A DNA stretch of 64,000 nucleotides from an uncultured Piscirickettsiaceae bacterium (GTDB taxonomy: Bacteria > Pseudomonadota > Gammaproteobacteria > Methylococcales > Cycloclasticaceae). The notes beneath the pieces were generated by a model, which was not told the origin of the DNA, made no database searches, and saw only the letters and a list, made by a program, of their open reading frames with translations. The stretch is from NCBI GenBank assembly GCA_913061075.1, contig CAJXSK010000003.1:124001-188000 (forward strand). Reading direction: 5' to 3'. Positions 56,439 to 64,000 of this stretch are shown here, one piece after another. A program made the translations under genes and the position numbers. The number at the start of each line of letters is the position of its first letter. Position 1 is the stretch's first letter.

Positions 56439-56659
56439 TGATTATGAGAGAGATCTGTAACAGCTAGAAAGGTGGTGGATTTATTTTTAATAGAAAGATG
56501 AATTGTAAATTCCCTATAGTCATTTTGTAACCATATTTTATTACCTTTTCGTGTTGCTCGAAACGACAGAAAAGAGAAGCTGAAGGACAAAGTGTCGCCT
56601 ATTTAAGACAGTTGTTTAGTTTGTCGGAAGCTGTCAGAATCTCCCCTGTTTATTGCTTC

Positions 56660-56677
56660 ACTCTATTGTTTTTCTAT
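56660..56677 (+). repeat. 18-bp direct repeat, copy 2
   Basis: ACTCTATTGTTTTTCTAT, ending 24 bp before the ybgC start. The flanks differ from those of copy 1, so the identity is confined to the 18 bp. Confidence 0.85.
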
Positions 56678-56701
56678 CGGACTAATTTAAAAAAACTGTA
56701 A

Positions 56702-57115
56702 ATGATTTATAATAAAGAACATTATTTTTCAGTGCGTATATATTATGAAGACACGGATATGCAAGGCATTGTGTACTACGCCAATTATTTGAAATACTTT
56801 GAGCGTGCACGAACGGAATTTCTACGGGAAAAAGGGTTTGAGCAAGATGAACTTATCGAAGAGCAGCGTGTGGCATTTGCCGTTAGAGCAGTGCAAGTAG
56901 ATTATTTAAAGCCGGCGGCATTTAATGATGAATTAATTGTCACCACAAACATAGCAAAATTAAAACGCGCATCACTAATATTTCATCAAACCATCGTACG
57001 TCAATCCCCAATTCGTGAAATAATAAACACAGCTGTTATTAAGGTCGCTTGCCTTGATGCAAACACGATGAAAGTAAAAGCAATTCCAACAGCAATGATC
57101 GAGAAATTATCATGA
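56702..57115 (+). CDS. ybgC: acyl-CoA thioesterase YbgC, tol-pal associated
   Basis: The 137-residue hot-dog-fold thioesterase has YYEDTDMQGIVYYANYLKYFERARTEFL (residues 14-41), with the 4-hydroxybenzoyl-CoA thioesterase-type catalytic Asp. It hydrolyses short- or long-chain acyl-CoA/ACP and is the usual first gene of the tol-pal cluster. Its stop overlaps the tolQ ATG by 4 bp. Confidence 0.95.
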   Translation: MIYNKEHYFSVRIYYEDTDMQGIVYYANYLKYFERARTEFLREKGFEQDELIEEQRVAFAVRAVQVDYLKPAAFNDELIVTTNIAKLKRASLIFHQTIVRQSPIREIINTAVIKVACLDANTMKVKAIPTAMIEKLS

Positions 57116-57798
57116 CGACAGACTTATCCATTGTCCACCTAGTTATGCAGGCGGGGCCCATCGTAAAACTTGTGATGTTAATGTTGGCGATAGCATCCGT
57201 TATTTCATGGACGTTTATTTTTGCTAAATATAAGGAATTTAAAACGGCTATCAACGTGACCAATACGTTCGAAAAACGTTTTTGGTCTGGTATTGACCTA
57301 AATGAATTATACCGCCAGGTCGCTTCAGATCATTACGATAAAAGTGGAGTCGAGGAGGTTTTTTATGTCGGCTTCCAAGAATATAAACGCCTCAATACGC
57401 AAACGGGTATGGAGCCAATGCACGTGGTTGAAGGTGCAAGGCGCGCCATGCAAGCGCAATTTAACAGAGAAATGGATGAACTGGACAACCACTTGCCATT
57501 TTTAGCGACCGTCGGTTCAACCAGCCCGTATGTGGGCTTATTTGGAACAGTATGGGGGATTATGAGTTCTTTCCAAGCACTGGCCAACATGAAACAAGCC
57601 ACCTTGGCATTAGTTGCTCCCGGTATTTCAGAAGCCTTAGTTGCAACCGCTATGGGCTTGTTAGCAGCGATTCCTGCCGTGGTGGCGTATAACCGTTTTT
57701 CAACCAATGCGGACAGATTAGCAACGCGATACGAAACGTTTATGGACGACTTTACGACCGTGTTGCAACGTCAAGCACACGTTAAGCTAAAGAAATAG
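57112..57798 (+). CDS. tolQ: Tol-Pal system protein TolQ
   Basis: The 228-residue inner-membrane protein has three membrane helices and the MotA/TolQ/ExbB signature FLATVGSTSPYVGLFGTVWGIM (residues 135-156), then VAPGISEALVATAMGLLAAIPAVVAYN. With TolR it forms the proton-driven motor that energises TolA. It overlaps ybgC and is 3 bp from tolR. Confidence 0.96.
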   Translation: MTTDLSIVHLVMQAGPIVKLVMLMLAIASVISWTFIFAKYKEFKTAINVTNTFEKRFWSGIDLNELYRQVASDHYDKSGVEEVFYVGFQEYKRLNTQTGMEPMHVVEGARRAMQAQFNREMDELDNHLPFLATVGSTSPYVGLFGTVWGIMSSFQALANMKQATLALVAPGISEALVATAMGLLAAIPAVVAYNRFSTNADRLATRYETFMDDFTTVLQRQAHVKLKK

Positions 57799-57801
57799 GT
57801 T

Positions 57802-58221
57802 ATGGCGCGTCACTCAAAACGTAAACCAATGGCCGAGATTAACGTCGTGCCTTATATCGACGTCATGTTGGTTCTGCTGATTATATTTATGATTACAGCG
57901 CCGCTAATACAACAAGGTGTTGACATTGATTTGCCTCAAGCCAATGCAGAAACATTGCCCGATGAAGCAGACGACCCATTAGTAGTTACCGTCGACGCAC
58001 AAGGACAGTATTTTTTAGATATTGGCGACAACACAAACAACCCTATTTCAACGGAAGAAATGCAAATAAAAGTAGCAGCAGTTTTGCGTAATAAACCAAA
58101 AACGCCGGTGATGATACGCGGCGATAAAAGCGTGCCGTATGGTGATGTGGTGAACGCAATGACATCACTACAAGGTGCGGGCGTGCCCAGTGTTGGCTTA
58201 ATGACAGACCCAGCTAACTAA
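57802..58221 (+). CDS. tolR: Tol-Pal system protein TolR
   Basis: The 139-residue product has the conserved N-terminus KRKPMAEINVVPYIDVMLVL, where the Asp in the single membrane helix takes part in proton movement, and an ExbD-type periplasmic domain ending PSVGLMTDP. It binds peptidoglycan and works with TolQ. Standard gene order and spacing. Confidence 0.96.
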   Translation: MARHSKRKPMAEINVVPYIDVMLVLLIIFMITAPLIQQGVDIDLPQANAETLPDEADDPLVVTVDAQGQYFLDIGDNTNNPISTEEMQIKVAAVLRNKPKTPVMIRGDKSVPYGDVVNAMTSLQGAGVPSVGLMTDPAN

Positions 58222-58225
58222 CAGT

Positions 58226-59089
58226 ATGGCGAGCTTATTTAAAAAACACCCAGTTGCAGTTATCTTGTCCGTATTGTTTCATGCGGGGTTAATTGCATTT
58301 TTCATCTTTGGTTTTGAGTTGTTTGACGAACCAGTTGAGTCAAAACCACCGGTCAACATCGTAAAAGCCACCGTTATTGACGATTCTAAAGTTAGGGCAG
58401 AAGCTAACAAGCTTAAAGAATTAGAAAAGAAAAAAAAGCGTGACGAACAAAAGCGCCTTGAAAAGCTAAAGAATGATCGACTAAAAGAAGAAAAAAAACT
58501 TGATGAGCTGAAAAAACAGCAGTTAGATCAATCAAAGAAAATTAAAGATCAAAAAGTCGCAGAAGCAGCCCGTTTAGCTAAGTTAAAAAAACAACAAGCA
58601 GAGCAAGCAAAAAAGAAAGCCGCGGATGACAAACAGAAAAAAGCTGAGTTAGCCAAAAAGAAAGCATTAGATAAAAAGAAGAAAGCACAAGCGGCCAAAC
58701 AAAAAAAAGCAAATGAGGCTAAAAAAAGAGCAGTACGAGAGCAGGCGGATGCATTAGAGGCGATGCGTGCAGCGGCTCATGAAGAAGAACAAGAACGCTT
58801 AGCCCAAAAAGCGATTGCCAGTTACAGTGATATTATTCGCCAGAAAGTTGAAAGAAATTGGATACAACCTTCGGGTAATATTTCGGGATTGTCTTGTGTT
58901 GTGCGAGTGCAGTTAATCCCCGGTGGTGATGTTGCCAATGCGCAAGTAATAAAAGGTAGTGGTAATGCGTTGTTTGACCGGTCTGTTGAATTGGCTACTC
59001 GAAAAGCCTCACCTTTGCCAATTCCTAACGACCCAACGATGTTTAACCAATTTAGAAATTTAGAGTTTTACTTTAAACCAGGAGAGTAA
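58226..59089 (+). CDS. tolA: Tol-Pal system protein TolA
   Basis: The 287-residue product has an N-terminal membrane anchor (about 10-32), a very Lys/Ala/Glu-rich helical stalk over residues 60-190 and a C-terminal TolA/TonB-like domain (YSDIIRQKVERNWIQPSG, LSCVVRVQLIPGGDVANAQV). It spans the periplasm to contact TolB and Pal. Stalk length is short relative to E. coli TolA (421 residues), which is common outside enterobacteria. Confidence 0.95.
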   Translation: MASLFKKHPVAVILSVLFHAGLIAFFIFGFELFDEPVESKPPVNIVKATVIDDSKVRAEANKLKELEKKKKRDEQKRLEKLKNDRLKEEKKLDELKKQQLDQSKKIKDQKVAEAARLAKLKKQQAEQAKKKAADDKQKKAELAKKKALDKKKKAQAAKQKKANEAKKRAVREQADALEAMRAAAHEEEQERLAQKAIASYSDIIRQKVERNWIQPSGNISGLSCVVRVQLIPGGDVANAQVIKGSGNALFDRSVELATRKASPLPIPNDPTMFNQFRNLEFYFKPGE

Positions 59090-59096
59090 GCTGACT

Positions 59097-60398
59097 ATGA
59101 AACACATTCTCAACAAACTATCATTATTGTTGGTTTTTATTGCACTGCCAGCAATGTCGGCATTAAAAATTGAAATCACTCAAGGGGTATCTAGCGCGCA
59201 ACCCATTGCCGTTGTGCCGTTTGCATCGGATCCTATTGTAGGCGTATTACCTGTTGATATAGCCCAAGTGGTTAGTGATGACTTAACGCGAAGTGGTCGA
59301 TTTAAAGTATTGCCCCGTGCAGATATGTTGAGCCGCCCCTCATCAGCAGATCAAGTTACTTTTAGAAACTGGCAAGCACTAGGCCAAGATAACTTAGTTA
59401 TTGGTAAAATAACCCAAGGCGTTAATGGTTTGCTCAACGTACAGTTCCAATTATTTGACGTGTATAAGGGTGAACAATTAACGGGATTTAGCATACCAGC
59501 AAGGCCAAGTGACCTTCGTGGCGTTGCGCATAGAATAAGTGATTTGATATATGAAAAATTAACGGGGCAAAAAGGTGCTTTTAGTACCCGCATAGCATAC
59601 GTTACTTCACAGGCTGGCTCTTCAGGTAAGCCTGAATATAAAATTCAAGTAGCCGATGCAGACGGTTTTGGCCCAAAAACAATCGTTAGTTCAACAGAGC
59701 CACTCATGTCACCAGCATGGTCTCCACGTGGAGATAAGTTGTCTTACGTGTCGTTTGAAGGAACTCGTTCGGCCATCTATTCGCAAACGTTATCAACAGG
59801 TACGCGCGAAAAGTTAAAATCATTCAAAGGAATTAATGGCGCACCTGCCTGGTCGCCTGACGGAACGCAGCTCGCGTTGACACTGTCTAAAGATGGTAGC
59901 GCAGACATTTATATATATAACGTCATTACGCGTTCATTTCGTCGATTAACTAAAAGTTATGCAATAGATACCGAGCCAGCTTGGTCGCCAGATGGGCGTC
60001 AGCTTATCTTTACGTCAGATAGAGGCGGTAAGCCACAGCTATACCGTATATCCATCAATGGTGGGCGTGCGGCTAGGGTAACGTTTGAAGGCGACTATAA
60101 TGCCAGAGGGCGTTATTCACCAGATGGTAAAAGCGTTGTGATGGTGCAGCGTGTTAACAGGCAGTATAAAATTGCTATGTTAGATCTTAAAACAGGGTTT
60201 ACTCGAATTTTAACAAAAGGAAACCTTGATGAATCTCCCAGTTTTGCGCCAAATGGCAGTATGATTTTATATTCTACTAAAGATGGCTTGAAATCTATAC
60301 TGGCTGCGGTATCATCTGACGGGCAAGTTCACCAAAAGTTTCGTCTCCAAGGCGGCGAAGTTAGAGAACCGGCGTGGTCACCTTTCAAAACTGAATGA
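59097..60398 (+). CDS. tolB: Tol-Pal system protein TolB
   Basis: The 433-residue periplasmic protein has a signal peptide (to about residue 21), an N-terminal domain and a six-bladed beta-propeller made of WD-like repeats with the AWSPDG and FTSDRGGKPQLYR motifs. It binds Pal and, when TolA pulls, releases it. Order tolA-tolB-pal is standard. Confidence 0.97.
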   Translation: MKHILNKLSLLLVFIALPAMSALKIEITQGVSSAQPIAVVPFASDPIVGVLPVDIAQVVSDDLTRSGRFKVLPRADMLSRPSSADQVTFRNWQALGQDNLVIGKITQGVNGLLNVQFQLFDVYKGEQLTGFSIPARPSDLRGVAHRISDLIYEKLTGQKGAFSTRIAYVTSQAGSSGKPEYKIQVADADGFGPKTIVSSTEPLMSPAWSPRGDKLSYVSFEGTRSAIYSQTLSTGTREKLKSFKGINGAPAWSPDGTQLALTLSKDGSADIYIYNVITRSFRRLTKSYAIDTEPAWSPDGRQLIFTSDRGGKPQLYRISINGGRAARVTFEGDYNARGRYSPDGKSVVMVQRVNRQYKIAMLDLKTGFTRILTKGNLDESPSFAPNGSMILYSTKDGLKSILAAVSSDGQVHQKFRLQGGEVREPAWSPFKTE

Positions 60399-60458
60399 TA
60401 TTTATGGTCGGTTTTTTATTAAACTTATGCCCTATGGGTAATAAATTAAGGAATAAAA

Positions 60459-60986
60459 ATGAAAATGTATAAGAATTTATTGATAAGTGTATTACTGTCA
60501 ACAGCATTAGCAGGTTGTAGTATGTTTGGTGATGATGGTGCTGGTAATGGCTCAGGTTCTGACTCCAATGGAACGTCAGGTGCAAATACATCGGGTGTGG
60601 GCTCAGGTGGCACTTTCTCAGGTCACCCATTAGATGATCCCTCAAGCCCTTTATCAACAAAAGTGATTTATTTTGAATTTGATAGCAGTGCAATCGCATC
60701 ACAATACGAATCAGTTTTAGCGGCACACGGCGCTTATTTAGCGGCAAACCCTGGAACATCAGTTGTATTAGAAGGCCATGCAGATGAGCGTGGTACGCGT
60801 GAATACAACGTTGCTTTAAGTGAGAAACGAGCAAAAAGTGTACAAAACTTAATTTCACTTCAAGGTGCTAATGGTAATCAGTCTGAAGTAGTAGGGTTTG
60901 GTGAAGAGAAGCCGGCTTCTATGGGGCACGATGACCAGTCATGGCAGTTAAATCGTCGTGTTGAGATTGTATATCCTGCACACTAA
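60459..60986 (+). CDS. pal: peptidoglycan-associated lipoprotein Pal
   Basis: The 175-residue outer-membrane lipoprotein has lipobox ALAGC, a Gly/Ser/Asn-rich linker and an OmpA-like domain with IYFEFDSSAI, LEGHADERGTREYN and LNRRVEIVYP. It tethers the outer membrane to peptidoglycan. It is 60 bp after tolB and abuts cpoB. Confidence 0.97.
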   Translation: MKMYKNLLISVLLSTALAGCSMFGDDGAGNGSGSDSNGTSGANTSGVGSGGTFSGHPLDDPSSPLSTKVIYFEFDSSAIASQYESVLAAHGAYLAANPGTSVVLEGHADERGTREYNVALSEKRAKSVQNLISLQGANGNQSEVVGFGEEKPASMGHDDQSWQLNRRVEIVYPAH

Positions 60987-61748
60987 ATGAAAAGAATATT
61001 TAAAGGGCAATTTGTTGCCTTAATGCTAATTAGTGGGGCTGCTTCGGCAGCCCTACCTCCAGTTGTTAACGGCAATGGTCAGGTTGTCTCTAACTCGCAA
61101 GTAAACTCAGGGACGGTTGAAATGTATAACCGTCTTCAACAGTTGCAAGTAGAGGTTCAGCAACTGATTGGGCAGGTGGAAGAACAAACTTACCTAATTG
61201 AATCATTAAAAAAACGCCAACGAGATTTATACCTAGATACAGACAGGCGCATTCAGTTACTGGAAAATAAATCATCAGGTTTGTTAGCTCCAGTACCGAT
61301 TAACACACCTGGCGTAGACGGCCAAAGTGAACCAAATAACAACTCGGCATCAGCACCAGCTTCGGGAGATGACCTAGCCTACGAAAAGGCGTTTTCGAGT
61401 TTAAAGTCGGGTAGATATAAGCAGGCAATTGATGAGTTTTCTGTTTTTACCACATCGTTTCCAACGAGTAACCTTTTACCAAATGCACTGTATTGGTTAG
61501 GTGAGGCCAGTTATGTTAACCGTGACTTTGAACGAGCAAACACTGAGTTTATTAAGGTTGTTTCAGAATACCCTGAACATTCTAAAGCTAAGGATGCCAT
61601 GTTGAAAATTGGTTTTATCCAATATGAAAACAAGCAATGGAAAGAAGCGAAAGAGACGTTAAATACCGTGTCGAAAAAATACCATGGAACAACAGCGGCA
61701 CGTTTGGCGGATCAAAGGCTTGATCGTATGCGCCAAGAAAAGCGCTAG
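60987..61748 (+). CDS. cpoB: cell division coordinator CpoB (YbgF)
   Basis: The 253-residue periplasmic protein has a signal peptide, an N-terminal trimerising coiled coil (YNRLQQLQVEVQQLIGQVEE) and a C-terminal TPR domain (AFSSLKSGRYKQAIDEF, LLPNALYWLGEASYVNRDF). It links Tol-Pal activity to PBP1B-LpoB at the septum. Its ATG follows the pal stop without a gap. Confidence 0.95.
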   Translation: MKRIFKGQFVALMLISGAASAALPPVVNGNGQVVSNSQVNSGTVEMYNRLQQLQVEVQQLIGQVEEQTYLIESLKKRQRDLYLDTDRRIQLLENKSSGLLAPVPINTPGVDGQSEPNNNSASAPASGDDLAYEKAFSSLKSGRYKQAIDEFSVFTTSFPTSNLLPNALYWLGEASYVNRDFERANTEFIKVVSEYPEHSKAKDAMLKIGFIQYENKQWKEAKETLNTVSKKYHGTTAARLADQRLDRMRQEKR

Positions 61749-61780
61749 TACCTCACTCAAGCCCTTCAGTTTTTCAAGTT

Positions 61781-62428
61781 ATGTCTAAAGATAGTCTTCG
61801 TATTACAGAGATTTTCTACTCGCTTCAAGGTGAGGGTAAAACAGTTGGGTTACCGACCACATTTATTCGTTTAACGGGTTGCCCTTTACGCTGTGGTTAT
61901 TGCGATACAGAGTATGCTTTTCATGGTGGACAAGTTAGGTCAATAGAGTCTATTTTAGAAGAAGTTAAGACACACGGCGCGCATTACATAAATGTCACGG
62001 GTGGTGAACCATTGGCACAAAAACGTGTACATGGCTTAATGCAACAGCTTTGTGATGAAGGCTATCATGTATCTTTGGAAACCAGTGGGGCGTTGGATAT
62101 TTCAAACGTCGATAAGCGTGTTACAACTGTATTAGACGTAAAAACGCCAGGCTCTGGTGAGGTGACGAAAAACCTAGATTCAAATTACCAGTGCTTATCT
62201 GAATCTGATCAGGTGAAATACGTAATATGTGATGAAGCGGACTTTCAGTGGTCTAAAAAACATTTATTCGAGCATTCGCTTCACGAAAAGAGTGAGGTCT
62301 TATTTTCTCCTGTTCAGGGGCAGTTATCAGCGACTGAACTTGCTAACTGGGTGCTACAAGAGAAATTGCCTGTACGCTTTCAAATTCAACTTCATAAACA
62401 TCTCTGGGGCGATGCCCCTGGTAAATAA
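61781..62428 (+). CDS. queE: 7-carboxy-7-deazaguanine synthase
   Basis: Radical-SAM enzyme of the queuosine pathway producing 7-carboxy-7-deazaguanine. The 215-residue product has the cluster motif C-x3-C-x2-C (CPLRCGYC), the substrate-binding YSLQGEGKTVGLPTTFIRL (20-38 region) and INVTGGEPLAQ. It lies between cpoB and queC, an order common in gammaproteobacteria. Confidence 0.96.
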   Translation: MSKDSLRITEIFYSLQGEGKTVGLPTTFIRLTGCPLRCGYCDTEYAFHGGQVRSIESILEEVKTHGAHYINVTGGEPLAQKRVHGLMQQLCDEGYHVSLETSGALDISNVDKRVTTVLDVKTPGSGEVTKNLDSNYQCLSESDQVKYVICDEADFQWSKKHLFEHSLHEKSEVLFSPVQGQLSATELANWVLQEKLPVRFQIQLHKHLWGDAPGK

Positions 62429-62437
62429 GCCTCTAAT

Positions 62438-63115
62438 ATGTCCTCAAAAAAAGCCATAGTACTCGTGTCGGGTGGGTTAGACTCAGCAACCGTCTTAGCC
62501 ATAGCAAACGAACTGGGTTATGAATGTTTTGCATTAAGTTTTGATTATGGGCAGCGCCACTGTTCTGAGCTTGATGCAGCGAGTAAATTAGCCAAGCAAT
62601 ATAACGTGCTTGACCATAAAACAATTAAATTGGGTATGGGGGAATTTGGCGGTTCTGCCTTAACGGACGATTTAATCGACGTACCAACAGAAAAAAGTAG
62701 TGGAATACCGGTTACCTATGTGCCAGCACGAAACACAGTCTTCCTTTCAATAGCGTTAGGGTGGGCAGAAGTTGTCGATGCTAAAGATATTTTTATCGGT
62801 GTAAACGCGGTTGATTATTCCGGATATCCAGATTGTCGCCCAGAATTTATCTCTGCCTTTGAAACATTGGCTAACCTAGCGACTAAAGCGGGTGTAGAAG
62901 AAGGTGGGTTTCGTATTCACACACCACTTATTAGCCTTACGAAGGCTCAAATTATAGAAAAGGGGTGTTCTTTAAATGTTGATTACAGCAAAACAGTCTC
63001 TTGTTATCAAGCAAATGAAAAAGGTGAAGCTTGTGGAGAATGTGAATCTTGCCGTTTGAGAATGCAGGGGTTTGAAAAGGCTAATATGCCAGACCCTACT
63101 CAATACGAAACATAA
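62438..63115 (+). CDS. queC: 7-cyano-7-deazaguanine synthase
   Basis: ATP-dependent conversion of 7-carboxy-7-deazaguanine to preQ0. The 225-residue product has the PP-loop [34 protein letters not shown] and a C-terminal zinc site formed by CYQ, CGEC and ESC cysteines. Starts 9 bp after queE. Confidence 0.97.
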   Translation: MSSKKAIVLVSGGLDSATVLAIANELGYECFALSFDYGQRHCSELDAASKLAKQYNVLDHKTIKLGMGEFGGSALTDDLIDVPTEKSSGIPVTYVPARNTVFLSIALGWAEVVDAKDIFIGVNAVDYSGYPDCRPEFISAFETLANLATKAGVEEGGFRIHTPLISLTKAQIIEKGCSLNVDYSKTVSCYQANEKGEACGECESCRLRMQGFEKANMPDPTQYET

Positions 63116-63149
63116 GTAAGTTTTTTGAGCGTTAAAACGAATATACGAC

Positions 63150-63177
63150 TTGCCTTTTTGCTCTAATCCGGTATCAT
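63150..63177 (+). promoter_or_regulatory. promoter for tRNA-Lys
   Basis: TTGCCT (63150-63155) and TATCAT (63172-63177) are 16 bp apart. Transcription would start near 63184, 8 bp before the tRNA. The intervening bases are pyrimidine-rich. Confidence 0.6.
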
Positions 63178-63191
63178 TCTCGCCTCTTGGA

Positions 63192-63267
63192 GGGTCGTTA
63201 GCTCAGCTGGTAGAGCACCGCACTTTTAATGCGATGGTCGCGCGTTCGAATCGCGCACGACCCACCA
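63192..63267 (+). tRNA. tRNA-Lys(TTT)
   Basis: 76-nt cloverleaf with acceptor GGGTCGT / ACGACCC, D arm GCTCAGCTGGTAGAGC, anticodon loop CTTTTAA with TTT, T arm GCGCGTTCGAATCGCGC, discriminator A and encoded CCA. The top pair of the anticodon stem (27-43) reads C-A rather than a Watson-Crick pair. Confidence 0.97.
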
Positions 63268-63281
63268 TCTAAACAAGGAAT

Positions 63282-63306
63282 GCCAGCTTTTTAAGCTGGC
63301 TTTTTT
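63282..63306 (+). terminator. rho-independent terminator after tRNA-Lys
   Basis: GCCAGCTT (63282-63289), loop TTT, AAGCTGGC (63293-63300), then six T residues. Confidence 0.92.
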
Positions 63307-63386
63307 CTGCCTACTTGTTTTTACAAACGTAAAGTAAAGTAAGTTAAATTCAAGCATGCTTGCAAGGGCGATTGGTTAACTACCGT

Positions 63387-63965
63387 TTACAATTCGCGTT
63401 GTATTTCTTGTTGTTGTTCAATGGTATTGATGTTCTTAAAGTCTTCTCGAACATCAGAAAAATCAACTTCTACAACCGTTTGAGTGGCATACCAACGATC
63501 AATTTTACGTTGTCCTGTATTTAAAAAACCATGAAGGCTTGCTGCTAGGCTGGTTTTAAGCAGCGCATACACTGGTTGGAGTCGTTCGCCATCATGGGCA
63601 ACTGCGATATCTGCTTTAGCTTCTTGCATAGACCGCTCCATGCGTTCTACAAGATCTTTTGGCACCCTAGGTGCATCGCATGGCAGGGTGATAATGAGCG
63701 GTGTTGTGGAATGGATCATTGCAACATAAAAGCCGGCGAGGGGGCCTTGGAAATCGTTTAGCGTGTCGCAAATGACGGGGTAGTTATAGGTCTCGTAAAT
63801 ATCTATATTACGGTTAGCGTTGATGAGAACATGACTGCATTGCGATTCAATAGCCTCTAACACTAATTCAATGATCGGTTTGTTGTTAACGTGAATGAGT
63901 CCCTTGTCCGCATTGTTAATGCGCCTACCTTGGCCACCAGCAAGAATGACGGCAGTAATATTCAT
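63387..63965 (-). CDS. mobA: molybdenum cofactor guanylyltransferase
   Basis: Transfers GMP to molybdopterin to give the Mo-bis-MGD precursor. The 192-residue nucleotidyltransferase-fold product begins with AVILAGGQGRRINNADKGLI, the GTP-binding signature, and has ITLPCDAPRVPKDL with the metal-binding Asp and LQPVYALLKTSL. It converges on the tRNA-Lys terminator. The 35 bases beyond its start to the window end contain nothing recognisable. Confidence 0.94.
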   Translation of the reverse strand: MNITAVILAGGQGRRINNADKGLIHVNNKPIIELVLEAIESQCSHVLINANRNIDIYETYNYPVICDTLNDFQGPLAGFYVAMIHSTTPLIITLPCDAPRVPKDLVERMERSMQEAKADIAVAHDGERLQPVYALLKTSLAASLHGFLNTGQRKIDRWYATQTVVEVDFSDVREDFKNINTIEQQQEIQREL

Positions 63966-64000
63966 TTATGAAATGTTGAGGGCACTTTAAGTTGAGCTTG

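Larger units (their letters stand above)
56332..56701. other. 370-bp intergenic region between ruvB and ybgC
   Basis: No supported gene is seen. A 23-codon frame begins at 56356 but has no ribosome-binding site or resemblance to anything. The region holds two copies of an 18-bp direct repeat, AT-rich patches and a weak GACAG/CTGTC hairpin near 56608-56637. It should contain the ybgC-tol promoter, but no good -35/-10 pair stands out. No terminator for ruvB was found. Confidence 0.6.

Noticed and set aside
60385-60858. 157-residue minus-strand frame opposite pal
   Set aside because: Lies over the pal coding region and its leader; low-complexity His/Leu composition and no ribosome-binding site.

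Overview
The window is a gene-dense, AT-rich stretch (GC roughly 40-43% by eye) of a gammaproteobacterial chromosome. The lnt-leuS-lptE-holA-nadD-rsfS-rlmH, maf-rng-yhdP-tldD, kdsD-kdsC-lptCAB-rpoN-hpf-rapZ, yebC-ruvCAB and tol-pal-cpoB-queE-queC blocks are all typical of that class. A XylM/XylA-type hydrocarbon monooxygenase pair sits inside otherwise housekeeping DNA. Together with the low GC, this suggests a marine aromatic or alkane degrader such as Cycloclasticus; that assignment is inference. I see no insertion sequence, phage, integrase or CRISPR array.

Layout. 1-2197: end of corC, then lnt. 2206-7195: an accessory insert (a DUF1329 protein facing xylMA, then a solo ParA coupled to the YbeL-like zinc-ribbon gene) within the usual lnt-leuS neighbourhood. 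7340-14955: leuS, lptE, holA, proA, nadD, rsfS, a YiaD-like lipoprotein and rlmH. 14959-24841: maf, rng, yhdP, a Nit1-like amidase, tldD and pmbA. 24859-33364 (minus strand): an LPS-transport/Kdo/sigma-54 cluster ending in rapZ and mgtE. Its ptsN and npr genes are missing. 33564-37900: a tight five-gene operon encoding a small anchored protein whose mature form may begin with His, a doubly anchored multicopper oxidase with an unusual type-1 copper loop, an anchored cupredoxin, a YqaA-like membrane protein and a SAM methyltransferase. This is the best candidate for an undescribed system. 37947-41150 (minus strand): an exported set comprising an LpqC/PHB-depolymerase-like esterase, a PQQ sugar-dehydrogenase-like protein and two paralogous lipoproteins. 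41188-43925: class II aldolase, two phasins and pyrF. 44136-48584: a 1482-residue hybrid kinase, phosphorelay, GGDEF and EAL protein. 48690-53156: yqiA, a DUF2797 gene, a cinA homologue with a degenerate amidase domain, and uup. 53231-56331: tRNA-Ser(GGA), yebC and ruvCAB. 56332-56701: a 370-bp gap carrying an 18-bp direct repeat. 56702-63306: ybgC-tolQRAB-pal-cpoB, queE, queC and tRNA-Lys(TTT). 63387-63965: mobA.

How the genes work together. Much of the window serves the envelope: lipoprotein acylation (lnt), LPS assembly (lptE, lptCAB, kdsCD), lipid transport (yhdP) and outer-membrane tethering (tol-pal). Layered on this are catabolic functions (xylMA, DUF1329), a periplasmic copper-redox module, carbon storage or ester turnover (phasins, esterase) and c-di-GMP signalling. 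Start sites were moved from the longest possible frame where a ribosome-binding site, signal peptide or family N-terminus argued for it, and each case is noted.
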